Assembly (NCBI GenBank): GCA_015679605.1
Contig: JAAAVE010000961.1
Location: 1-11,211 of the forward strand
DNA length: 11,211 nt
Source of the DNA: Podila epigama
Taxonomy: Eukaryota > Mortierellomycota > Mortierellomycetes > Mortierellales > Mortierellaceae
Direction: 5' to 3'
Part shown: piece after piece, positions 1 through 7,476 of the stretch
How the letters are laid out: the number at the start of each line of letters is the position of its first letter
Numbering within the stretch: position 1 is the first letter of the stretch
Program-made: the position numbers and the translations under genes
The notes under the pieces: generated by a model
Told to the model about the DNA's origin: nothing
Database searches by the model: none
The model's input: the letters and a program-made list of their open reading frames with translations, nothing else

Positions 1-104
1 TGATGTTGGTGATGGCAAGTGTTTGATTTGTTTCGAAAAGATCCTTGAGGTGAGGCATGGATCATGGTCTCAAGGATCTCGGTAGAGAATGCTCTAGGGT
101 TTGG
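1..104 (-). pseudogene. Partial coding-like fragment at left edge, possibly F-box-type N-terminus
   Basis: On the minus strand a frame is open from position 104 down to the window edge. It carries the peptide AFSTEILETMIHASPQG, followed by a polar stretch. The ST-E-IL-E pattern recalls the first helix of F-box domains (typically LPxEIL), but it is too short to assign. An in-frame ATG sits at 63-65. The upstream ATG near 108-110 reads only four codons before a stop (MTKP-stop) and would need a one-base shift to join this frame. The fragment is therefore either a gene starting at 65, a later exon, or a decayed copy; the rest lies outside the window. The F-box idea is inference and weak. Confidence 0.2.
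39..79. repeat. 11-bp perfect inverted repeat
   Basis: AGATCCTTGAG at 39-49 is the exact reverse complement of CTCAAGGATCT at 69-79, with a 19-nt spacer. It could form a hairpin in RNA or DNA. It overlaps the low-confidence left-edge fragment, so it may simply be coincidental coding sequence. Confidence 0.45.
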
Positions 105-226
105 TCATGGTGCATGAAGTGGAATGAAGAAACGATTGAAGGGTTTGATCAGAGGAGATTTGGGAAGGAAAAAGGGTGACGGATGAGGTAAAGAAGCAAA
201 AATAAAAAAAAATAAAATAACGTGCT

Positions 227-233
227 TGAGTCA
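227..233. promoter_or_regulatory. TGAGTCA motif (AP-1/Gcn4-type bZIP site)
   Basis: An exact TGAGTCA heptamer lies about 160 bp upstream of the ATG of the left-edge minus-strand fragment. It matches the consensus bound by Gcn4/AP-1 family bZIP proteins. A seven-base match occurs often by chance, so function is only a possibility. Confidence 0.2.
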
Positions 234-283
234 AGTTACGCGTTGGTTAGAATGTGCAAGACAAACTTTGGATGATACCAACT

Positions 284-289
284 CACGTG
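284..289. promoter_or_regulatory. CACGTG palindrome (E-box)
   Basis: An exact CACGTG, the core bound by bHLH factors such as Cbf1/Pho4 in fungi, lies 51 bp from the TGAGTCA motif. It is a six-base match in an otherwise gene-free stretch, so it is weak evidence of regulation. Confidence 0.15.
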
Positions 290-717
290 TTTTCCTGTAG
301 TTTTAAAACGCGAATATGCTGCATCTAGTCTTGGGTCGCCCCATCCCTCAACTCGCTAACAGTTCGTGTCATTTATGGACAAACGCGTGCAGACATCCAT
401 ATTTCACTTTTGCACAACTATTTTGGTCTTTATCCACATCAATGATAATACCTTCAAAAGAAAGAACAAAAGAGTCATCAATGATAGACATAACAATCAT
501 TGCACACGTATGCTTCCTTTTCTTCTTTCACATTCTTTAATATATTTGACTTTTTTTCTTCCCTTTGTTATTTAAGCACATTTCTGCACATTCTTTCTTT
601 CTTAAACACTTCTCAACCAAGTGTTAAAAAATACCCAAATACACTAAAGACGAGTTTAGTACTCGAGGGTTCCTCTCCAAGTAAGTCTCTGTCTGTTGCC
701 ACAAGTCAAAATTTCAC

Positions 718-1035
718 TCACTGCTTGGTGCAGCGAGAGTTGAGTAGATAACATATCAACATTTTCTGCTTAACGCACAGAAAATCTTGGAATGACGTGT
801 TGTCATATGGCAGAGCGATGGCCGTCTCATAGTAATCGCTGAATGGCTCCGATATGTCGTATTGTCCAATAACGCAGCTAAATCTGAATGCTTCATAGTC
901 GAAAACAAAGTTCAACGCGTGATGGCCCTGCTCCATGACCAGTGTGACCGCGTCCTCTTGCTCGCCATTATCGTTGTCATAGGCTCCCTTTGTTAAGGAA
1001 GAGGGATACATCAGGCATCTTTTCAGATTACTCAA
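718..1035 (-). pseudogene. Isolated coding-like fragment, unknown family
   Basis: The minus-strand frame ending with TGA at 718-720 encodes a peptide of natural composition, rich in acidic and aromatic residues (for example HHALNFVFDYEAFRF and YDISEPFSDYYETAIALPYD). It ends KQKMLICYLLNSRCTKQ. The better part runs from about 980 downward. Just upstream on the same strand another frame reads PFARPDNHSTCRFERCLIAK and then stops, so the two parts are out of register unless an intron joins them; no well-placed intron was found. I do not recognise the family. It may be the last exon of a larger gene, or a remnant left by decay. The overlapping plus-strand frame at 990-1364 is an alternative but is less convincing. 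Confidence 0.3.
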
Positions 1036-1396
1036 GACTTCGCAATCAGACAGCGTTCAAAGCGACATGTGCTGTGATTGTCTGGGCGAGCAAATGGTAT
1101 ATTATCTTAGTTAATACGACTGAAATCCTCCTCCTGTGCGCTGTTGCTAATCTTGGACGACTTTTATTTGACTATAGACTGCGAGCAACGAGGTTAACAC
1201 GCTCGAATGACCTAAGACTGTTCTTGGAAAACGAGATCGGGATGAGCATGGTGAGAGATCTGATCACTCCTGCATTGTTGTCACATCATTTCATTTCGCT
1301 TATACTTATCATTAATCCTCCAGGTAAAAATCTGCAGCAACCAATAGCAGCGGAAACTGAGTGAGTGGAGACAGACTCAAACACCAGCAGAGTCAA

Positions 1397-2290
1397 TTAT
1401 CCAGATAATCCATTTATGAGTGAGGCAAAGGCTTCGCTTGGGGCTTGATCGGGAGAAGTAGGTCGCGCAGGCAGTTCAGCTTCAGAAAAGCCGGAGCTGG
1501 CCTCGCTGCCTTGAGAGGAGGAGACATGGATGGATTCCGCTCTAGGTAATAAGCCCAGTTAAGCAATGGAAATACGTAAATATTACTTTCAATTAATCCA
1601 TCTTGCTCACCTAGGCGCCTCTCCATACGCGCTCTATGTAGTTGATCCGCCACCTGAAGATGGTCTCTAGAGGATTCAAGAGCATTTTGTTCACGGTCGA
1701 CATAGACTCGTTCACGGTAGTATTCGTCAATGTCTTGCAGCGTAAGTGCTGACGCGGCAACAGCAGCCCTGCGAACGGCCTCACATGAACTCCTCTTGAG
1801 GTCCAACATCCATCGGCCCCATTCATCGACCAGCGCAAAGGATTGCTGTCGCGTTAGAGAACGGTACCTAATATAATCTACAGGTTTGAAACATGGGTGT
1901 CCTGTTTGCAACGGGAAATAGCCTGCTCCCTTCCGGCGATCATTGATCTCATCGGGCCAGCTTCCTGAAGTAGACATAATCAGTCTAGAAATGACTTTCA
2001 TAAAGTCCAGGTGTGAAATCGATATGATTAGACATGAAGAAATACACATGCTAAACGTCTGCATTGAAACAAGAGTGCGTTTTCTTATGACCAGTCGCAA
2101 GTAGTGGCTGCCAAGTAGGAGGTTCAGTGAAGAACATGCCACAGGGCCGGCAATGACCGCGAAGCTAACCCAGTCTCTACAGACCTGAGGCCCTTCGTCT
2201 GGCTGTGCACCAAAGGAAGCCAGGAGGCAGAGAGGGGCAGGCAAATGAGATGGAGACGAGGCTAATTACACGCTGGGTTACCTTGTACAT
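1397..2290 (-). CDS. Possible spliced gene or remnant, uncharacterised helical protein
   Basis: A long minus-strand frame (2244 to 1414) has its best coding quality at about 1970-1610, including FKPVDYIRYRSLTRQQSFAL, DEWGRWMLDLKRS and a charged helical part (DIDEYYRERVYVDREQNAL). The family is not recognised. Near 1610 a GTGAGC donor, a CTTAAC branch motif and a TAGAG acceptor suggest an intron. Splicing at 1610-1540 leads into a Ser/Glu/Pro-rich tail (SSSQGSEASSGFSEAEL...) that stops at 1397-1399; without splicing the frame ends at 1414. At the 5' end ATG TAC AAG at 2290-2282 could be a tiny first exon, spliced over 2281-2203 (GTAACC...GCACAG) into PDEGPQVCRDWVSF. The middle (about 2100-1970) is of poor coding quality and may hide another intron. 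Either a small expressed gene of unknown function or a decayed one. Confidence 0.35.
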
Positions 2291-2323
2291 GTAGAGTGCA
2301 AGATGTGATGCAGCAGGGGATGT

Positions 2324-2371
2324 AGAGGTGATGCAAGAGGTGATGCAAGAGGTGATGCAAGATAAAATGCA
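2324..2371. repeat. 12-bp tandem minisatellite, about four copies
   Basis: Three perfect head-to-tail copies of AGAGGTGATGCA occupy 2324-2359. A diverged fourth copy (AGATAAAATGCA) follows at 2360-2371, with a partial fifth (AGAGGT) after it. Related degenerate copies appear at about 2292-2312. A 12-bp unit keeps frame, and on the minus strand it translates as repeated ASPL, but no credible protein was found around it. Confidence 0.85.
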
Positions 2372-2426
2372 AGAGGTAAAATCGTAGTCGATTTCTTCGA
2401 CCCTTTATTTCTCGTTGAATCTGACG

Positions 2427-3195
2427 TTACCAAGGAGGAGGAATAGCTGGCATCCATTTGTTGGCATCGTCCTCCTGCTTCATGCTCAATCACAGTTGCT
2501 TGAGGCTAGATTCAAGCACCTGGTAATGCTCCAACGTACATTTTTTTTGGCCTCTTCGCGTGCGCTGCAATCTGTTCAAGATGTTCAGCCACGTTCAAGT
2601 CTATTGTCGTCCCCGCCGTCTTGGCCATTGTCGTTCCCGTTGTTGACGACTGCCGGCTCTGGATTAAGAAAATGGTTGATCTGGAAGACGTCGAACAAAC
2701 GATCGAGTAAATACATGTGCTTGCAAGGCCTAAGGCCTACGACGTGCGACCTGATCGGGACAAGTGCATGAAAGTAGTAGTCTGGTTGGTGAATCTCGAC
2801 CTCGAAGGAGGGCTCATGCAGATTTTGTATTCTTTGTCAGGCTTTGTGAAGGATTTGACGAGCATCTAAATCATGGATGAGTATGATAATGTTGATGTTG
2901 CGTTGCGTCTTGACCATCTTTTGTTGGGGTCGGTGAGTTGTGAGGTCTAGCCTGCATTGCTGTCGTTGTTTCCTTATACTACTTGTCTTCCTTGTCCTTG
3001 CTGACGCACATTTTCCATTGTATATCGTGCTATCCTATCATTATAGTGTCCCATGTCCCAAGATCCTGATCCTGAAAACAAAAAGTACCTGTGCCTGCGC
3101 CTGCGCCTGTGTTTCCTGGTACTCTTTCCTTGTTTCCTTGTTCCTTGCTCCTTGCTCCTGTTGCCTGATTGTAACTCCTGATTCCTTCGTTGATT
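2427..3195 (-). pseudogene. Disrupted minus-strand coding remnant, unknown family
   Basis: Several minus-strand segments look like natural protein but lie in different frames or are cut by stops. The order is as follows. From 3195 an Arg/Gln-rich frame runs to WDMGHYNDRIARYTMENVRQ and stops at 2974. Then come LIHDLDARQILHKA-stop, MLVKSFTKPDKEYKICM in a second frame, and a third frame open at 2836-2588 that includes EVEIHQPDYYFHALVPIRSH, KHMYLLDRLFDVFQINHFL and an Asn/Asp/Gly-rich tail. Another frame follows (RTRRGQKKCTLEHYQVLESS), with an internal TGA at 2490-2492, ending at 2427-2429. A branch-site/acceptor-like sequence (CAACTAAC, pyrimidines, CTCCAG) lies just upstream at about 3225-3196. 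Short frame slips of this kind fit an eroded gene better than a working one, although missed introns cannot be excluded. The family was not recognised. Confidence 0.4.
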
Positions 3196-3295
3196 CTGGA
3201 GGAGAGAACAAAGAAAGCGTTAGTTGATTAGGGAAGCAAGATATTATAGCGACGTAGAGTCACCAGGGAGATTAAAGAGAGTCAAGAGGTCATTC

Positions 3296-3320
3296 AAAAA
3301 AAAAAAAAAAAAAAAAAAAA
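3296..3320 (+). repeat. Poly(A) tract, 25 bases
   Basis: A run of 25 adenines lies 26 bp upstream of the first possible TAD2 start codon. Homopolymer tracts of this kind exclude nucleosomes and are common in fungal promoters; a retroposed tail is an alternative. Run length may be affected by sequencing error. Confidence 0.9.
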
Positions 3321-3346
3321 GAGTGGCGCCCCACATCAACGACTAA

Positions 3347-4555
3347 ATGTCAGTCATTTCGCACAGCCTCACAATAACCATTTTTCTCCACCACAAAACT
3401 ATAGCAGCAAAAACAGGACCCATGTGCGACACAAAACAAAATGACTCTGTTCAGGATGTCAACAGTAACACAGACAATGACACGATTCATCACAAATACA
3501 TGCGGCAGGCACTAGATCTGGTACTTCGAGATAAAGAGATTAGTCAATATCGTTGTCACATGGAAGGAAAAATAAAAAAGCAAAACAAAAAATGGCTTAC
3601 ATCAATTACATCAATCAGGCACTTGAGGCTCATAATGTAGGAGAAGTACCTGTCGGATGTGTCTTTGTCTACAATCCCACAGGCGAGGTCATTGGCAAAG
3701 GACGCAACCGAACCAACGAGAGTCTAAACGTATGGAATACACAATTCTTTTGATCGCACCCTTGTCACTGCCCACCATCCACCACGCACTCACGTACATC
3801 AACGATCAACGATCACTGCACTCTTCTTAACTACAGGGAACACGTCATGCAGAGTTTGAAGGGATCGACATGATCTTGAACCAGAAAGAGTACCAAAGTC
3901 AGATCGACGAGGATGCTACTGCCTTTTGGCGCAAAGTAACGCTCTATGTCACGATAGAACCCTGTGTTATGTGTGGAAGTGCTCTTCGTCAACTAGGTAA
4001 TGGACAACACATTCGACAAAACAAAACAGTTCATGTCTCTTTATACATATCTTGGTGTTGGTGTTGAAACTCACCAAGACTCTTTCTTTTTAGGCATCGG
4101 AAGTGTCTACTATGGAGCTGGCAATGACCGCTTCGGTGGCAATGGTTCAGTCTTTCACATCCATTCCGAGTATGTTAACGTGCAGTTCTTTGCAGACAAT
4201 TTAGACATTTTTTATATATCGTCTGGATCCTTGGATGTGTGCTAACGAGTCAGTCTATCACACGTTCTAGTACCAATTTGCCACACGATCCATACCCATC
4301 AGAAGGTGGATACTACCGTGGTGAGGCCATCATTGTTCTTCGCAAGTTTTATGTGGGCGAAAATCTCCACGGTAATGCGCAATGAATGTTTCATTTCTTT
4401 TAATTTCATTCTCAACCTCTCTCATGCATCCATGTCAATGCAGATGTCAAAGTATCATCTCTTTCTCACTCTTTCTTTTCCTCAACATCTATTCTATTTC
4501 AACAGCACCCGAGCCCAAGAAAAAGAAGCATCGTGTACTCAAGGAAGATATTTAA
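3347..4555 (+). CDS. TAD2: tRNA-specific adenosine deaminase catalytic subunit Tad2/ADAT2
   Basis: Catalytic subunit of the Tad2-Tad3 heterodimer, which converts wobble adenosine 34 to inosine in tRNA anticodons. Exons by inspection: 3347-3520, 3619-3729, 3837-3996, 4094-4169, 4271-4371, 4506-4555; joined, 223 residues. The zinc-deaminase signature is complete: HAE at 99-101 (zinc His, proton-shuttling Glu) and PCVMC at 137-141 (zinc Cys 138 and 141). MRQALDL of exon 1 joins ALEAHNVGEVPVG of exon 2 with the same spacing as bacterial TadA, which supports intron 1 (3521-3618) despite its weak GTACTT donor. Other introns show GTATGG, GTAATG or GTATGT donors and CTTAAC/GCTAAC branch motifs. The tail APEPKKKKHRVLKEDI is a lysine-rich end of the kind seen in fungal Tad2 and could be a nuclear signal. 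The start is uncertain: the second ATG at 3422 gives 198 residues, and the first 25 residues lack family character. Confidence 0.9.
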
Positions 4556-4771
4556 AGTTGGTTGGTGGCAACCATGTGGCTTTGCGCTCTCCGTTTCTTT
4601 TTTTTTTTTTTTTTTTTTTTCGAAGGTTGATAAAACAACGGCTTCATCGCATCACCTTTATTGTAAATCTTTCCACTCTCTTCACAGTAACATCTCTGTA
4701 TTTCATTCCTCTCACGAGAACTGTTCTCATCGTTACTCACTCATTCATCTTTGAAATAACAAACAAGAAAC
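4556..4771 (+). other. TAD2-LAS1 intergenic region with poly(T) tract
   Basis: These 216 bp must hold both the 3' end of TAD2 and the promoter of LAS1. They contain a run of 23 thymines (4598-4620) and a T/C-rich stretch up to the LAS1 ATG. No TATA box or clear polyadenylation hexamer stands out. Frames crossing the tract are low-complexity and not credible genes. Confidence 0.6.
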
Positions 4772-5677
4772 ATGCCACCAAAATTGCCCAAGCCTGTGCC
4801 ATGGCATTCACCTGCTGAATTCATTCAGGTCTATGAATGGTTCTATCCTCCACTCTCCGAAGACGGCACCGTCAATATTCAGGCACAGGAATGCGCGCTG
4901 AGACGTGTAAATATATAAATATGTAAAGATGGACAGACGTTTCGATGTTGTTGTTTGTTACATGAAGTGGTGCTAAAAAGTATATGCCATTTTGGGGGGA
5001 CATGTTAGATCAGGGCATGGGAAGCACGAGGGAAACTGCCTCATGCGATTGATTCGACAGCATCTTTTGTTCAGGTGGTGGTTCGGGATTGGACTCTCAA
5101 CTTGACAGACCAGGAGCTGAGACTTATGTACTCGATGGTTTTCATCCGCTTTGTCAATGGCTACGTTGATGCCTTCCAATCCTCCAAATCAGCAAAGTCA
5201 ATCGCTTATCTGGCAGTTGAAAAAGTTGGTATGCCCGTATGGTTTGTTGAACTGAGACACACTGCCACCCATGATTATCTACCAAGTCTTGCCATCCTGA
5301 GGAGTGCAACACAGCAGGTAATTCTTCTTTTTTCTTCACCAAAGACATTAGACCATGGTACAAGGAACAACGTTAGGCTGGTTGAGGCTGGGTGGCTAAC
5401 ACAAAACTTGTGCAACTCGACTTTGAATTAGGCATTGGCATGGATAAATCAAAACTACTGGAACCCACAACTTGTTTCTGTGCGTTTGGATGAACGGCCA
5501 AGCGAGAAAATGAAATCTGCCATGTCGGACGATGTTCGCCAGATGATTGAGTACTATCGTTCCTCAAAAGAGAAGCAAATCGAAGGTAGACCAGAGCGGA
5601 TGTAGCAGCCTTTTTTCTTCCCCTCTTTGATCTCACATATGAGCGCACATGTTAGCATGGTTTCTCACCAAGGCTAC

Positions 5678-5731
<54 letters not shown>

Positions 5732-7076
5732 TATCATCTAGAAAACTCACTCATGCTGCCAAAGCAGGAACATGTTGTGATTAGCCGTCTAGTTCGGGAT
5801 CTGATTAAACGTTGCGGATCGGGCGACGATCTTCTAGAAACCCTCGTCCCTATCTTACTAGAGCCTGGAATGCTTGTCTCCAAGACCAAAAAAATGCGTG
5901 CCTCTGTCCGTGATTTGAATCTGGATAGCTCAGCGCGTATGGTGGACCATTGCTGGATGCCATTGATGAACAGGTTGCATCAGGATGTATCTCTCATGAG
6001 TAGTACCAAGGATGGTGAGACACTCTCTTTCTGGGTGAGTCTCGTCAACGGTATGCTGGACAAGCTGATCGAGGTCAATGGACCAGCGACACCCACCTCA
6101 GCGCCCAAGACAGGAAGCTATCACATCACGATCCGTAAGTCTGTTTTATTTTTTCTCCTTTTTTGTATGACAACTTTATGACCAATGATCAACACTCCAA
6201 CATTTGTCATTTTCTAACGTTTAAATAACATCTCATATAGTGGCATGGATCAAACATCTACTAAAACGCCATTATGAAAGTATACGGACGACACCCACGA
6301 AAAGAAGCGCGACCCGTGGAACCTCTTCCTCATCTTCACCATCCTCCTCTACACCTGGGACACCATCGCTCTCAAATCTCTCTGTCTCTACACCTCGTCT
6401 GTCTGTCGCAGCGATTGCGGCTCAATTGGTCTCGGAACAGGCAGTAGCGGCGTCACAGCAAACAGTGCTCATGTTTGACAATGACGACATCATCAACATT
6501 GTCGAAGATTGCCTCGAGAACAGTTTGACCAATGTTAGTCCCTTGCTTCGCTCCGTGTTGAACACTATCATCGAGTCAGATGCAGAGATCAAGGAGCGGA
6601 TTGGTCCTATTCTTAAGCAGATCGATCAGAGGCTTGTCTCTGGAGTACCTTCTTCCATCACCAACCCAACCTCGACCTCCGGCTCAGGCTCTGGCAATAC
6701 TCCTCTTGTGCCTGAGCCAATATCGTCAATTGCATCTAGCTCGTCCATATCCCCCTCTGAAAATCTCTTGTCTACAGTAGATGTTGATGGTGAAGAGGAA
6801 GATGATGATGTCATGCCTGCAGTCGAGAATGGTTCCGTGAATGTCGATGTCGATGTCGATATGGCTGACAGAGATACGGAAAATACCAACCAGAGCACTG
6901 ATGGCCACATCGTGTCAGAAGCAGGGACGACAACGGACACGTGGACACTCTTTGACGCCGAGAGTTGGCGGCCATGTCCGATCGGTTGTCTTCCTGGAGG
7001 CATCCTTCCTGATCTGTCGCTACCATGGGATCTGGATAACCCACCCATTGCGCGATTTGACTTGACAGGGTACTAG
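4772..7076 (+). CDS. LAS1: Las1 endoribonuclease (pre-rRNA ITS2 processing)
   Basis: Las1 cleaves ITS2 of the 27S pre-rRNA in the nucleus/nucleolus, working with the polynucleotide kinase Grc3. Exons: 4772-4906, 5009-5317, 5432-5585, 5742-6134, 6241-7076; joined, 608 residues. The N-terminal HEPN domain (about 10-165) carries PWHSPAEFIQVYEWFYPP, ARGKLPHAIDSTA and the catalytic RHTATH at 128-133 (Arg and His of the Rx4H motif), followed by LPSLAILRSATQQALAWIN across intron 2. A helical middle (about 200-340) leads to a Ser/Thr/Pro-rich linker (344-386) and an acidic run with Asp-Val repeats (about 510-543). The tail contains WRPCPIGCLPGG (from about 573), the conserved C-terminal element that in studied fungi contacts Grc3. 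Intron 1 acceptor: TTAG at 5008 keeps frame (RR-IRAWEARG). The start is the first ATG and gives the expected N-terminus. Complete, with no breaks. Confidence 0.93.
5681..5730. repeat. (CT)n microsatellite in LAS1 intron 3
   Basis: About 50 bp of almost pure CT dinucleotide, with one TTT interruption at 5711-5713, fills the end of intron 3 (5586-5741). It directly precedes the ATCTAG acceptor and acts as an extended polypyrimidine tract. Length is likely to vary between strains. Confidence 0.9.
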
Positions 7077-7123
7077 TAGCCCTTTTTTTTTTTTTTAAAA
7101 TTATCGCTGGGAGTCCAAACAAT

Positions 7124-7129
7124 AATAAA
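7124..7129 (+). terminator. AATAAA polyadenylation hexamer for LAS1
   Basis: An exact AATAAA lies 47 bp after the LAS1 stop codon on the same strand, in an AT-rich context. It is a plausible 3'-end processing signal, although fungal signals are loosely defined. Confidence 0.4.
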
Positions 7130-7406
7130 TCTCGTTTTGCAGCCATAAGAAAAAATGCGGTTGTATGCGTTGCTTGCATTCCTGATGGTGTAAAATATAT
7201 TTGCTGTACTTTTTGCCTCACTTTTTACCTCACTGGCATATTTTGTTTGCTTGACATGACAGTTACATCGGATGCTGCGCTTGTTTTTTTTTTACTAACT
7301 CACAATGACACTGATGGCCAAACTTGTTACCCAAGAGCACCTCCATGCCCCAATAGCGCCAATGACGAGGTGGTGATAAAAACATTCATGATAAACAAAA
7401 AAGAAA

Positions 7407-7412
7407 TTTATT
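7407..7412 (-). terminator. AATAAA polyadenylation hexamer for eIF2-beta
   Basis: TTTATT on the plus strand reads AATAAA on the minus strand, 64 bp beyond the proposed eIF2-beta stop at 7477-7479. The spacing is reasonable for a 3'-end processing signal. Confidence 0.4.
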
Positions 7413-7476
7413 GGGCAACTGCCTCGTCCTCGTTCTCTCGAACCCTCCAACACACTCAGAAAACCACCTTGCAAGT

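Larger units (their letters stand above)
108..717. other. Gene-poor stretch, AT-rich with pyrimidine tract
   Basis: No convincing gene was seen. The stretch holds an A-rich run (about 198-220), the possible bZIP and E-box sites listed separately, and a T/C-rich block at about 508-615. Open frames on the plus strand (for example 316-540) have low-complexity, Phe/Ser-rich translations with no family character and look like chance. It could be the upstream region of the partial minus-strand fragment at the left edge. Confidence 0.5.
7077..7476. other. Convergent 3' region between LAS1 and eIF2-beta
   Basis: No gene was seen in these 400 bp. The region holds the tails of two converging transcripts, with a T-run (7083-7096) just after the LAS1 stop and one AATAAA hexamer per strand. 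Open frames here are short and lack family character. Confidence 0.6.

Noticed and set aside
990-1364. Plus-strand frame of 124 codons
   Set aside because: Composition is mixed and it overlaps a minus-strand fragment of better quality. No motif or promoter supports it.
2940-3227. Plus-strand frame resembling a secreted Cys-rich peptide
   Set aside because: It begins with GTG, is Leu/Cys-rich because it reads low-complexity CCTTG/CCTGCG repeats, and overlaps better coding-like sequence on the minus strand.
3230-3320. Poly(A) as the tail of a retroposed SINE or gene copy
   Set aside because: No target-site duplication or RNA-derived body was recognised next to the tract, and similar homopolymers occur elsewhere in the window.
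4443-4452. Possible microexon within TAD2 intron 5 after a GCAG
   Set aside because: Including ATGTCAAA shifts the last exon out of the frame that encodes the conserved Lys-rich tail. A single intron 4372-4505 gives the expected ending.
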